A DNA stretch of 31,945 nt, from assembly GCA_002361775.1 (NCBI GenBank), contig DETV01000052.1:1-31945 (forward strand), read 5' to 3'. The position numbers were made by a program, and so were the translations under genes. Under the pieces are notes generated by a model. That model made no database searches. It saw only the letters and a program-made list of their open reading frames with translations, and had not been told where the DNA came from. This document shows positions 1-6,925 of this stretch, piece by piece (the stretch's first letter is position 1; every line of letters starts with the position of its first letter). Source of the stretch: Eubacterium sp. UBA3279 (lineage in GTDB: Bacteria; Bacillota; Clostridia; Lachnospirales; Lachnospiraceae).

Positions 1-49
1 TTTGTTTGCCAGTTTCAAATTCAGGAGGCGGTCCTCTGATCTGGTTCAT
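1..49 (-). CDS. 5' end of an unidentified gene (runs off left edge)
   Basis: Sixteen codons beginning MNQIRGPPPEFETGKQ run off the left end. The ATG (47-49) has a GGTGGAG-like ribosome binding site just upstream. Gly/Pro-rich N-termini of this kind occur in some ABC multidrug exporters of Firmicutes, but the visible part is too short to assign a family, so the function is left open. A terminator-like hairpin in the leader suggests the gene may be regulated by attenuation. Confidence 0.4.
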   Translation of the reverse strand, partial: MNQIRGPPPEFETGKQ

Positions 50-111
50 GCCTGCTCCACCAACTACTGCCAGGTAAAACCTGCAGATATTGGCTGAAAA
101 ATTCAGGCACG

Positions 112-150
112 AAAAAAAGCCCCAGTAGTCCTTTTTTAACTACTGAGGCT
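112..150 (-). terminator. Terminator or attenuator hairpin upstream of the left-edge gene
   Basis: On the minus strand AGCCTCAGTAGT pairs with ACTACTGGGGCT (12 bp, one G-U) around a 9-nt loop and is followed by seven T. This is a strong Rho-independent terminator shape. It lies about 60 bases upstream of the start codon at 49. No intact gene reads into it nearby, so it is either the end of a lost gene or a transcriptional attenuator for the left-edge gene. Confidence 0.7.
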
Positions 151-314
151 CCCGTCTCTCAAATATAATTCAGTTTTCTATGCCCTCTTTCATCAGCATA
201 ACCATTGTATCAGGGTAAAGTTCAGAAAGTGTCCGTAATAAGACACCAAAAGTTCATTATAATCATTGGAAAGTACAAAATATACATATAAAAATTCACA
301 GACAATTTATGCAT
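151..314. other. Gene-free stretch with a possible gene remnant and an inverted repeat
   Basis: No complete gene is visible. On the minus strand a roughly 27-codon open stretch ends in TGA near 167 and reads like a protein C-terminus (…TLSELYPDTMVML…); it has no start signal and may be a regulator remnant. An inverted repeat GTGTC/GACAC separated by 8 bases lies at 229-246 and could be an operator or a weak hairpin. Confidence 0.3.
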
Positions 315-357
315 AAAAAATACCGGCACACAGACTATTTTCTGTCCATATACCGGT
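315..357 (-). terminator. Terminator of the MNT/HEPN operon
   Basis: On the minus strand ACCGG…GACAGA folds back on TCTGTGTGCCGGT and is followed by a run of T. The 5' arm overlaps the last codons of the HEPN gene, whose TAG stop (335-337) lies in the loop. The pairing is imperfect in the middle of the stem. Confidence 0.6.
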
Positions 358-805
358 TTCTTATGTCCCTGTTACTCTTTATCCTGCTGTTTTTCTTCCA
401 CAAGCAGGTATTGTTCTGCAAGTTCAAAATTTTTGTAGCTGTCTCTATCTGCTGTGCAGTTATCTCTTTGGAAGCAATATAAAAGGTATCATAATCACTT
501 GCATGGCGTATTTCCTCTGCCTTTACAATTTTCCTTCCCAGTTCACGAGGAAAAATCTCCGGCTGTACATAATTTTTGTTAAAGTAGCTCAGCGTATCCT
601 TATGTCGTTTAAAAGCAACACCCTCTTTTGCAAGTACCACACAGACAGTATGAAAGATACTATAATATGCACGATTATTGGCTGCTCGATACTGCCCTGC
701 CTCAAATGTAAGATGAGCCGTGTCCAGGTCTTCTCTTGCAACATTCAAACGATGACGGACCACATCCATTTTTGTTCCAACATCCAACAAATCAGGCTGC
801 TTCAT
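335..805 (-). CDS. HEPN-domain protein, probable toxin of an MNT/HEPN pair
   Basis: A protein of 156 residues. The alpha-helical HEPN fold is suggested by the central segment, where Arg45 and His52 form an R-x6-H motif (RAYYSIFH), the usual catalytic signature of HEPN RNases. The start is taken at the ATG at 805, which has a GGGGTGG ribosome binding site 6 bases upstream; an upstream in-frame ATG at 832 lies inside the preceding gene without such a site. The gene overlaps the nucleotidyltransferase gene by 14 bases, so the two are translationally coupled. In characterised pairs the MNT partner neutralises HEPN by transferring AMP to a tyrosine near the active site; here Tyr47 and Tyr48 lie inside the motif. 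It resembles the general HEPN family more than the DUF86 (HepT) type. Its target is unknown. Confidence 0.8.
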   Translation of the reverse strand: MKQPDLLDVGTKMDVVRHRLNVAREDLDTAHLTFEAGQYRAANNRAYYSIFHTVCVVLAKEGVAFKRHKDTLSYFNKNYVQPEIFPRELGRKIVKAEEIRHASDYDTFYIASKEITAQQIETATKILNLQNNTCLWKKNSRIKSNRDIRNRYMDRK

Positions 806-1133
806 ATAAAACCACCCCTTCTTTCTGTACATTGGTATAAAACGGATATGCTGCTGCCCATTGCTTAAAATGCTGAAGGTTTTTCACAACCGGCATCATC
901 CAGATATCATAGTTTACATTATACTCATATCCCAGTTCTGACAATGCATCGGAGTAAGCATCCATTTCTTCCGAAGTCAAATCCACCAACAACATGATAT
1001 CAACATCGGAATCGGATGTATAATCACCTCTTGCATAGGAACCATATAAAATAACACTCTTAAGATGTGTGCCGTAAATCTTTTGTACTTCTGATAGATA
1101 CTGAGTAAGCAGTGTTTGAATTGTTTGTAGCAT
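792..1133 (-). CDS. Minimal nucleotidyltransferase (MNT), probable antitoxin
   Basis: A protein of 113 residues. The polymerase-beta-type signature is intact: Gly31-Ser32, ten residues, then Asp43-Val-Asp45 (GSx10DxD), the metal-binding core of minimal nucleotidyltransferases. A later Asp in NYDIWM could supply the third metal ligand. The start ATG has AAGGAGG 9 bases upstream. It is the first gene of a two-gene operon with the HEPN gene, and first-gene MNT is usual for MntA/HepT-like systems, where it acts as an antitoxin by AMPylating HEPN. A consensus promoter lies directly upstream and a terminator closes the operon, so the pair forms a self-contained unit beside a degraded insertion sequence. 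Confidence 0.82.
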   Translation of the reverse strand: MLQTIQTLLTQYLSEVQKIYGTHLKSVILYGSYARGDYTSDSDVDIMLLVDLTSEEMDAYSDALSELGYEYNVNYDIWMMPVVKNLQHFKQWAAAYPFYTNVQKEGVVLYEAA

Positions 1134-1164
1134 ACAATCATTCCTCCTTTCTCCTTATAGTTTT

Positions 1165-1193
1165 AGTATAATCCAAATCAGAAAAATACGCAA
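1165..1193 (-). promoter_or_regulatory. Promoter of the MNT/HEPN operon
   Basis: On the minus strand TTGCGT (1188-1193), a 17-base spacer and TATACT (1165-1170) form a near-consensus sigma-A promoter about 30 bases upstream of the MNT start. It lies outside the insertion sequence, whose end is at 1213, so the pair does not depend on the IS for expression. Confidence 0.7.
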
Positions 1194-1212
1194 CTGGTGT
1201 AAGCCGGTCTGC

Positions 1213-1234
1213 CAGGGCAACCGCATAAAAAATA
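1213..1234 (+). repeat. Left terminal inverted repeat of the ISAs1-type element
   Basis: Twenty-two bases starting CAGGGCAACC are the exact reverse complement of 1983-2004. Confidence 0.9.
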
Positions 1235-1270
1235 TCCATCGGGGAACGAATTTCCTTGATGGATATTTTT
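1228..1270 (-). terminator. Hairpin inside the IS, after the transposase remnant
   Basis: AAATATCCATC (1230-1240) pairs with GATGGATATTT (1258-1268) across a 17-base loop, with T-rich flanks on both strands. It is likely the transposase terminator and can act in either direction, insulating the neighbouring MNT/HEPN promoter from read-through. Confidence 0.6.
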
Positions 1271-1939
1271 AAATGATTTCTGCAATTTTTTGAAAAATCA
1301 ATTCCTGCACATACTCTAAATGATAGGTATACATCATACTCATCTTTTTATAAGTCATTTTCTTCTTTTTATCAAATCGTGCATCCAACTTCATCAGATT
1401 ATAACAAATTTTTCTAATCAGAGCTAAATTTTGCATTGCCTTTTCTTCTTTTATCTTGCAGACATCTTCTCGAAAATGAACATCTAGCACCCGGTGCAGG
1501 CTATTCTCTATCTCCCAATGCCCCCTCACAATGCGCGACATTTCTTCAGATGTCATCTCTTCATCTAAAATATAGTATCTTATTTCCAGACTTCTTTTTC
1601 CATTGATTTCCCGGATGCTTTCTAGTTTCTTCTTTCTACTCGTCCATGATTTTTTTCTATTGGCTGGTATGTACTAAGTTTTTCCGGTTCTATAAGCGCA
1701 AACACACGGAGCAACATATCAGCAGAAGGCACTCCATACTTTAAATCCAGCATTTTTTCGAAATAAGGTTCTTGAAGTTTCATAAAGAACGCCATATTTT
1801 CTGCATCGGTATAGCCACATAAAACAGCATAAATACTCATAACGATAATATTTCCAAAGTCATGTCTTAATCCTCGGTTATCTCTGGTATCTGCCAGTTC
1901 TGAAAAATATAATTTCATTTCCATCATAAAAATCACCAC
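1269..1939 (-). pseudogene. ISAs1-family transposase, deleted and frameshifted
   Basis: Two pieces are readable. At 1622-1939 is the N-terminal domain (105 residues, containing LADTRDNRGLRHDFGNII and the start of the DDE domain). At 1269 to about 1640, in another frame, is the C-terminal part (…IREINGKRSLEIRYY…, then RGHWEIENSLHRVLDVHF), which carries the late conserved HWxIEN…HxxLDxxFxED element. Roughly half of a normal protein, including most of the catalytic core, is missing between them, and the frames do not match at the junction near 1625-1660. The gene is therefore non-functional, although intact terminal repeats could still be used by a transposase in trans. Confidence 0.88.
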
Positions 1940-1982
1940 TTTTCTTTTATTATAATGGAAAAATGGTGATTTGTGTACTAAT

Positions 1983-2004
1983 TATTTTTTATGCGGTTGC
2001 CCTG
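1983..2004 (-). repeat. Right terminal inverted repeat of the ISAs1-type element
   Basis: Twenty-two bases ending GGTTGCCCTG are the exact reverse complement of 1213-1234. The PTS EIIB remnant abuts it directly. Confidence 0.9.
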
Positions 2005-2221
2005 TATCAATGACAATCTGATATTGACCACCTTTTTCAACAACCTGAATAACAGCAGGCATCTCAGATATACGCTTTATCACCTCTTCAGACGGACTTT
2101 CTTTCAAAGTCAAACGCAGTCTCGTTGCACAGTGTGTTGCACTTATGATATTTTTCTCACCAATAGTGTCTTAGATATCTCTTGCCAGTTTCGCATAATC
2201 ACGAACTTTTGTAGTTGTCAT
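2005..2221 (-). pseudogene. PTS EIIB domain remnant, cut by the IS
   Basis: Reading from the ATG at 2221 (ribosome binding site AGGAGGA just upstream) gives MTTTKVRDYAKLARDI, an in-frame TAA at 2171-2173, then a continuous frame with ENIISATHCATRLRLTLK and VVEKGGQYQIVID up to the IS end. This is the EIIB domain of the glucose/beta-glucoside PTS family, including the phosphorylated Cys in HCATRLR. The stop at codon 17 and truncation at the IS show it is dead. It follows the GPH transporter closely and was probably the third gene of that sugar operon. Confidence 0.82.
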
Positions 2222-2245
2222 TTTCTTCCTCCTGTTTTCTTAAAT

Positions 2246-3616
2246 TCAAATTTCCGTTTCTTTCCTCACGTGTATTTCTTTCACAATTCTATTGTATGTT
2301 TTCTTATTCAGACGATAAAAATACAAAACTACAGCCGTTACAATCCAAAGTATTCCTGGAACAGTCGTAAATGAATGCTTAATAACAGCTAATACCGCTG
2401 GATTCTGCTGCTGATTTGCGACATATCCAAACATTCCCAGAACGCCTGCCAGAACAGAAGTTCCAATAGCCATGCCTATTTTATTACCTAATGATATAAA
2501 CGCATACTGAAACCCGTCATTTCTGAGTCCAGTCTTCCATTCCCCATATTCCACGCAATCCGGAATAATCGCATAGATCGCAGTATTGAATCCAGAGAAA
2601 AAAAATTGTGACAGGCAGGAAAATATATAAAATGGAACGGGTGATTCTCCAACTGTAAAAAAATACATACAGAACATGCTGATTCCGGTTAACAATGCAA
2701 AAATAGATGCTGATCGTCCTTTATTGTTGGTAAGCCGGAATACCAAAGGAAAGCAGGCTGCACCAATAATAGATGGAATAATGATAAACATGGAATATGT
2801 GCTGAATAACGCTTTATTTCCTTCTACATATGTAAAATAATACAATGCATCTGCATTTCTTCCATAAAGAGTCAATCCAAATAAAAATTGTCCTGCAACT
2901 GCAATCATATATGGACGGTTTTTTACGACTGCTTCTAACTGCACCTTCAGAGAAATTTTTTCTTTTTCAGGCACTTCCACTACTTCTTTTGTTTTTGCAA
3001 AACAGAAAATATGACACGCTGCAAAAATACATCCATACAAGGCAGCAATCAATAAATATCCTCTCTTATCATTTCCATTGCCAAGTGTCTCAATAAGCGG
3101 AACTGTCACAATATTGATAATACCGATTGCAATCATTGCACTAACGGAACGGAATGTATTTATTTTAGCTCTCTCCTCTATATTTTGTGTCATCGCACCA
3201 CATAATGTTCCGTATGGAATATTTACACAGGTATAACCTAATACAAGAATACAATATGTAATTGTCATATAGACAATCTTAGATGTAGATGACCAATCCG
3301 GATGAGCCCAAAATGTCATGAGCAATACAAGAGCCGTCAATGGTGCTGCAATTAGCAGCCATGGCCTGTATCTTCCCCATCTGGTATGCATCTTATCACT
3401 TAATCCGCCAACGATGGGGTCATTGATAGCATCCCAAAATCTTGAGAAAAGCATCAGTCCTGCAACTGCTCCCATACTAATCCCAAAAACATCTGTATAG
3501 AAAATCATTAGAAAATTTCCTACAAACATCCAGCTAAAATTACACCCAACATCTCCCATTCCATATGCAATCTTACTTATCAATGGCACTTTTATATTTG
3601 TATCTTTCTGGTTCAT
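2246..3616 (-). CDS. GPH-family sugar:cation symporter (MelB-like)
   Basis: A membrane protein of 456 residues with about twelve hydrophobic segments. The N-terminal signature is typical of the glycoside-pentoside-hexuronide family: ISKIAYGMGDVGCNFSW, then FWDAINDPIVGGLSDKMHTR, then WGRYRPWLL, the first-domain loop involved in cation and sugar coupling. The start at 3616 is chosen for its AAGGGGG site 6 bases upstream. It lies 47 bases downstream of the polyol dehydrogenase and is most likely co-transcribed with it, bringing in the sugar or polyol that the dehydrogenase oxidises, or a glycoside of it. The exact substrate cannot be read from sequence. Confidence 0.88.
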   Translation of the reverse strand: MNQKDTNIKVPLISKIAYGMGDVGCNFSWMFVGNFLMIFYTDVFGISMGAVAGLMLFSRFWDAINDPIVGGLSDKMHTRWGRYRPWLLIAAPLTALVLLMTFWAHPDWSSTSKIVYMTITYCILVLGYTCVNIPYGTLCGAMTQNIEERAKINTFRSVSAMIAIGIINIVTVPLIETLGNGNDKRGYLLIAALYGCIFAACHIFCFAKTKEVVEVPEKEKISLKVQLEAVVKNRPYMIAVAGQFLFGLTLYGRNADALYYFTYVEGNKALFSTYSMFIIIPSIIGAACFPLVFRLTNNKGRSASIFALLTGISMFCMYFFTVGESPVPFYIFSCLSQFFFSGFNTAIYAIIPDCVEYGEWKTGLRNDGFQYAFISLGNKIGMAIGTSVLAGVLGMFGYVANQQQNPAVLAVIKHSFTTVPGILWIVTAVVLYFYRLNKKTYNRIVKEIHVRKETEI

Positions 3617-3663
3617 TGTGATCCCCCTTGTCATTATTTGCAGCATTCAGTGCACCAGAATCT

Positions 3664-4713
3664 CTATTGTGCAATCCGAATAACGGATTTTACAACGTCT
3701 GCCTTATTATTTACGCTGTAGTCCATCGCTTTCTGTGCCTCATCCAGTTCAAATACATCTGTTACGATCCCTTTCAGATTTACTTTTCCTGTAGCAACCG
3801 CATCAATCGCCATTGGATAAATATGGCGATATCGAAATACCGTCTTAAATGTCAACTCTTTATCCAATACAAGGCTCATAGGAAGTGTCATTTCACCGCT
3901 TTTGCTATATCCCACAAGAACGATATTGGAACCTTTCTTAGCCATATGAATTGCCTGTCTTGTTGTAATTTCCGTTCCTGCTGTTTCAATTACCAGATCC
4001 ATGCCAGCTCCATTTGTCAACTCTTTTACTCTTTCCAGTACGTCCTCCTTCGAACCGTTGATGACCCCTGTAGCTCCTAATTCCAACGCCTTATTAAGTC
4101 GTTTTTCCATAATATCTACTACATACACTTCCGATACACCTCTTGCTTTCAGCGCCATCATGGAAACAAGACCAATACAACCAGCCCCCATAACAACTGC
4201 CCTCTGTCCAAGATGTGCATCCCCCTGAATAGCCGCATGGAATCCCACAGCTAAAGGCTCAATCAAAGCACCTTCCAGTGTACTTACATTATCAGGTAAT
4301 TTAAAACAAAGGTCAGCTTCATGAGCAACATATTCCTGAAACACTCCATCTACCGGAGGTGTCGCAAAAAATACTACATCCGGACATAAATTATATCGTC
4401 CTGTTTTACAAAATTCACAATGACCACAAGTCTTTCCCGGCTCCAAAGCCACTCTGTCTCCAACCTTTAAATTCTTTACATTTTCACCAACTTCAACAAC
4501 TGTTCCTCCTGGTTCATGTCCCAGCACAAATGGAGGCTCTACAACATAATCTCCAATTGCTCCTGTTTCATAGTAATGCAGATCGCTTCCACAAATTCCT
4601 ACATATTCCAGCTTTACTAATACCTCGTTCTCTTTCACTTTAGGAATATCACGTTCTTCAAAACCCATCTTTCCAATTCCCAACATAACTGCAACTTTCA
4701 TTTTTCCTTCCAT
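3664..4713 (-). CDS. Zinc-dependent polyol dehydrogenase (sorbitol/xylitol dehydrogenase-like)
   Basis: A protein of 349 residues, the normal length for medium-chain dehydrogenases. The catalytic zinc ligands Cys41 (GICGSD), His66-Glu67 (GHEPGG) and Glu152 (IEPLAVG) are present, as are the four structural-zinc cysteines 96, 99, 102 and 110. The Rossmann motif GAGCIG spans 176-181, and Asp200 at the end of the second strand indicates NAD rather than NADP. This pattern fits sorbitol, xylitol or related L-iditol dehydrogenases that oxidise a polyol to a ketose. The ATG at 4713 has AAGGAGG 7 bases upstream. The gene heads an operon with the GPH symporter, behind a promoter with a putative ROK-regulator operator. 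Confidence 0.88.
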   Translation of the reverse strand: MEGKMKVAVMLGIGKMGFEERDIPKVKENEVLVKLEYVGICGSDLHYYETGAIGDYVVEPPFVLGHEPGGTVVEVGENVKNLKVGDRVALEPGKTCGHCEFCKTGRYNLCPDVVFFATPPVDGVFQEYVAHEADLCFKLPDNVSTLEGALIEPLAVGFHAAIQGDAHLGQRAVVMGAGCIGLVSMMALKARGVSEVYVVDIMEKRLNKALELGATGVINGSKEDVLERVKELTNGAGMDLVIETAGTEITTRQAIHMAKKGSNIVLVGYSKSGEMTLPMSLVLDKELTFKTVFRYRHIYPMAIDAVATGKVNLKGIVTDVFELDEAQKAMDYSVNNKADVVKSVIRIAQ

Positions 4714-4745
4714 TTTTTATCCTCCTTATTGTTCATTCTTTATTT

Positions 4746-4765
4746 GATACTTTATTAAATAGTTT
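4746..4765 (-). promoter_or_regulatory. Putative ROK-regulator operator, dehydrogenase promoter
   Basis: GATACTTTATTAAATAGTTT matches 18 of 20 positions with the site at 6072-6091 in front of the ROK gene itself. The core is a near-palindrome (ACTTTATTAAA-). It lies just downstream of the -10 element, where a bound repressor would block transcription. Confidence 0.6.
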
Positions 4766-4778
4766 TATTATGTTTTTT

Positions 4779-4807
4779 ATTTTATACTTTTTCTCCGCTT
4801 TTGTCAA
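4779..4807 (-). promoter_or_regulatory. Promoter of the dehydrogenase–symporter operon
   Basis: On the minus strand TTGACA (4802-4807) and TAAAAT (4779-4784) are separated by 17 bases. The spacing and -35 are consensus. Confidence 0.7.
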
Positions 4808-4879
4808 TATTCTCACCATAATAAAACATTTTTTCGTCAGTCCCCCTAAAAAAACTCTTTTATTTTAATGAAAATGCAC

Positions 4880-4910
4880 AAAAAAGGAGACTTCATTTCT
4901 GAAATCTCCT
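4880..4910 (-). terminator. Terminator of the ROK regulator gene
   Basis: On the minus strand AGGAGATTTC pairs with GAAGTCTCCT around a 6-base loop, followed by TTTTTT. It begins 21 bases after the ROK stop codon and separates that gene from the dehydrogenase promoter. Confidence 0.85.
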
Positions 4911-4931
4911 AAATAAACATTCTCTATGACT

Positions 4932-6059
4932 TTATATCTCTTTTACAAAATTTTCAATTACTTCCAATGCTGCTCCCAGTGCTGCTGCCCCAATTTTATA
5001 TCTACTGCTATTTACAAATCGTTCGTCATCTGTAAATGTATTTCGCTCCGATACTTTCCTCCATATATCGGGCATATAGGGTTCTGCATAACTTCCTACA
5101 TAACCTCCAAGAATAATCTTACAGTCCAGAACCATATGGATATTATTTAATGCTACAGCCAGAAAATTTGTATAAATATCCCATATTTCTTCCACTCTTT
5201 GATCTTTTTTTTCTAACAGTTCAAAGAATTTTTCCAGCTTTCCATCTGCCGAGTCTGACAAATTTAATGCACTGCAATACGCATCCAGACAACCTCTTTT
5301 CCCGCAGTAGCATATCTTTCCATCCGGAACTAATGTCATATGTCCTACTTCTCCTGTACGGAAATGATCTCCCTGCACAAGTCTGTCACTGTCAAAAACA
5401 GCTCCTCCAACTGTATTGCTCAAAGAAAGATAAAAGAAGCGTTCCTTTTCCTCCAAATAGGTTCCTTCCGCATAAGCTCCTGCATTTGCATCGTTCAAAA
5501 AAATGCATGGATAATCAAAATAACAACTCACAGAATCAAAAGACACCATTCTTACATCAAGAATATGAGAATAGGTAATCAGTTCCCTGTCCAAGTCCAC
5601 GATTCCTGGAAAAGAAATACCAACGCCCAAAATCTTATTACGGTCAACATCGCTTTCGTCCAGAAATTTTTCCATCTCCTCATTTACTCTTCGATAGTAC
5701 CTTTCTTCATGTGTATATGGAAGAAAAATTCGCACATATTTTAAAATTTTACCCGTAAGATTTGTAAGTACAAAACTTACATGGTTTTTTGTAATATCCA
5801 CCCCAATAGCCTGCTTTACATTAACCGCCGCAGTTAACGCTTTTGCGCGCCTTCCTCCGGTGGAATGCAACTCTCCGCTTTCCACAATAACCCCCTTCTC
5901 AATCAGCTCCTTTGTAATCTGCGTTACTGTAGGCAGACTCATTTTCATACTATAGGAAATATCCGGATTGGAAACTGTTCCATGTTTACAAATATACCGA
6001 AAAACACGGTTTCTATTATTTTTCTTTACTTCCATGTTTGTTGCCTGCTTTATTCCCAT
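4932..6059 (-). CDS. ROK-family transcriptional regulator (XylR/NagC type)
   Basis: A protein of 375 residues. About residues 10-75 form a winged helix-turn-helix (NPDISYSMKMSLPTVTQITK, then a GGRR wing). The rest is a sugar-kinase-like ROK domain with the zinc motif, GHMTL followed by CYCGKRGCLD; the usual final Glu is Asp here. Such proteins repress sugar genes and release DNA on binding the sugar. The gene sits upstream of, and codirectional with, the dehydrogenase and symporter genes, and the same 20-bp sequence follows both its own promoter and theirs, so local control plus autoregulation is inferred. The ATG at 6059 has only a weak site (GGGCGGTG); an internal ATG 8 codons later is possible. 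Confidence 0.87.
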   Translation of the reverse strand: MGIKQATNMEVKKNNRNRVFRYICKHGTVSNPDISYSMKMSLPTVTQITKELIEKGVIVESGELHSTGGRRAKALTAAVNVKQAIGVDITKNHVSFVLTNLTGKILKYVRIFLPYTHEERYYRRVNEEMEKFLDESDVDRNKILGVGISFPGIVDLDRELITYSHILDVRMVSFDSVSCYFDYPCIFLNDANAGAYAEGTYLEEKERFFYLSLSNTVGGAVFDSDRLVQGDHFRTGEVGHMTLVPDGKICYCGKRGCLDAYCSALNLSDSADGKLEKFFELLEKKDQRVEEIWDIYTNFLAVALNNIHMVLDCKIILGGYVGSYAEPYMPDIWRKVSERNTFTDDERFVNSSRYKIGAAALGAALEVIENFVKEI

Positions 6060-6071
6060 ATCACACCGCCC

Positions 6072-6091
6072 GATACTTTATTAAAGTGTTT
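6072..6091 (-). promoter_or_regulatory. Putative ROK-regulator operator, autoregulatory site
   Basis: GATACTTTATTAAAGTGTTT contains the 13-bp palindrome ACTTTATTAAAGT and matches the site at 4746-4765 at 18 of 20 bases. It lies between the -10 element and the ROK start codon. Confidence 0.6.
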
Positions 6092-6096
6092 TCTTT

Positions 6097-6125
6097 AGTA
6101 TAGCATCTCCTTTTCTAAAAAGCAA
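6097..6125 (-). promoter_or_regulatory. Promoter of the ROK regulator gene
   Basis: On the minus strand TTGCTT (6120-6125), 17 bases and TATACT (6097-6102). The -35 element overlaps the last codons of the truncated DUF3795 fragment, so the island boundary runs right up to this promoter. Confidence 0.65.
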
Positions 6126-6231
6126 CTTTTCCATTTTTCTTTTTACAATAATTCTCATATAAACCGCCTTTTATGTATGTAGGGCAAGCACCACAGTAAA
6201 AGCCACATTTGCCAAGTATTTTTTCATCCAT
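6115..6231 (-). pseudogene. Truncated DUF3795 (Cys-rich) gene fragment
   Basis: Thirty-eight codons starting MDEKILGKCGFYCGACPTY, the highly recognisable N-terminus of DUF3795 proteins with clustered cysteines that probably bind a metal. Family members normally exceed 100 residues with further Cys pairs; here the reading frame ends in TAG soon after YCKKK, at the promoter of the next gene. The ATG is 8 bases after the GNAT stop and GGTG precedes it, so the two genes were once an operon. The 3' part has been lost by a deletion or recombination event. Confidence 0.72.
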
Positions 6232-6239
6232 AGCGCACC

Positions 6240-6677
6240 TTATAAAAACTTCGATTTCAATTTCAAGTTGGTAGCATCGCCGTAACCGAGCTTGCCATAG
6301 AAATGCTCGTGCATTTCGTCATTGACGGAAACGAGCTGAACCATAGCAGCCCCCATTTCCTTTACTCGCCCTTCAAGCTCTGCCATCATTTTTGTGCCGA
6401 TACCGCCTTTTTGGTATTCGGATGCAACAATGATCTCCACAAGGTTGTACGCCGAAAGATCGTAAAAGGTTTCAAATCTTCCCATTGCGAATCCAACGGT
6501 ATTTTCGCCATCCTCGGCAATCATACAGTAAGAATCGGGAGAGCCAAGCACCTGCCAAACTCTGCTATATACAAGTTCGGGAGTCCATTCGTCACCCGTT
6601 CCGTTCCAATATTCGATGAAAAGAGGTGTAACCTTTGCAATATCCTCTTTTTGCATTTGTCTGTATGTAATATTCAT
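6240..6677 (-). CDS. GNAT-family N-acetyltransferase
   Basis: A single-domain protein of 145 residues. The acetyl-CoA pyrophosphate-binding segment is seen as VASEYQKGGIGTKMM (Q-x-x-G-x-G), with the family's usual VEIIV strand before it and a C-terminal FYGKLGY motif. This layout resembles small aminoglycoside- or amino-acid-type acetyltransferases, but the substrate cannot be deduced. The start has an AGGGAT site 8 bases upstream. Its codons look richer in G+C than those of the flanking operons, consistent with recent acquisition, and it sits between a 48-codon lipoprotein gene and the DUF3795 fragment. Confidence 0.85.
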   Translation of the reverse strand: MNITYRQMQKEDIAKVTPLFIEYWNGTGDEWTPELVYSRVWQVLGSPDSYCMIAEDGENTVGFAMGRFETFYDLSAYNLVEIIVASEYQKGGIGTKMMAELEGRVKEMGAAMVQLVSVNDEMHEHFYGKLGYGDATNLKLKSKFL

Positions 6678-6708
6678 ATTATTATCCCTATTTCCGGTTT
6701 TAGAAGTA

Positions 6709-6738
6709 GGCGGCGACTCAGCGAACCGAATCGCCGCC
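6709..6738 (-). repeat. GGCGGCGA/TCGCCGCC hairpin between lipoprotein and GNAT genes
   Basis: A perfect 8-bp G+C stem with a 14-base loop lies between the lipoprotein stop and the GNAT start. The minus-strand 3' side lacks a clean T-run, while the plus strand continues CTTTTGTT. It may be a weak terminator or an mRNA-stabilising or processing hairpin. It is similar in style to the hairpin at 6926-6945. Confidence 0.6.
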
Positions 6739-6748
6739 CTTTTGTTAG

Positions 6749-6895
6749 TTATTTAATGTGTACGAAAGTTGTACCCAAGGCAATATCATAGGCATATACC
6801 TCCCATTTCCCATTCACTGAATTTGATTTACTACATCCAGTCATAATGATAGCAAATAACAATATGGCAAATAATGTTCTAATTTTAGAAGGCAT
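6749..6895 (-). CDS. Small putative lipoprotein (48 residues)
   Basis: The start ATG at 6895 has a GAGAGGTGA ribosome binding site. The product begins MPSKIRTLFAILLFAIIMTGC, a textbook lipoprotein signal peptide with lipobox IMTGC cleaved before Cys21, leaving a 28-residue secreted tail (…GKWEVYAYDIALGTTFVHIK). The tail looks like the first strands of a larger lipocalin-like or 'GKWEVY' domain, so the gene may be a truncated copy of a longer lipoprotein. No function can be assigned. Confidence 0.65.
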   Translation of the reverse strand: MPSKIRTLFAILLFAIIMTGCSKSNSVNGKWEVYAYDIALGTTFVHIK

Positions 6896-6925
6896 AATAT
6901 CACCTCTCTTGCGTTTAATAAAAGA

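Larger units (their letters stand above)
1213..2004 (-). mobile_element. Internally deleted ISAs1-family insertion sequence
   Basis: Perfect 22-bp terminal inverted repeats (1213-1234 and 1983-2004, beginning CAGGGCAACCGCATAAAA) bound 792 bases. Inside are the N- and C-terminal parts of an ISAs1-type DDE transposase without the catalytic middle, so the element cannot move by itself. Full family members are typically about 1.2-1.4 kb. The flanking bases do not form a target-site duplication. That fits IS-mediated deletion or recombination on one side rather than a simple insertion. Confidence 0.88.

Noticed and set aside
1213..2004. Target-site duplication of the ISAs1-type element
   Set aside because: The bases directly outside the two inverted repeats do not match over 8-10 positions.
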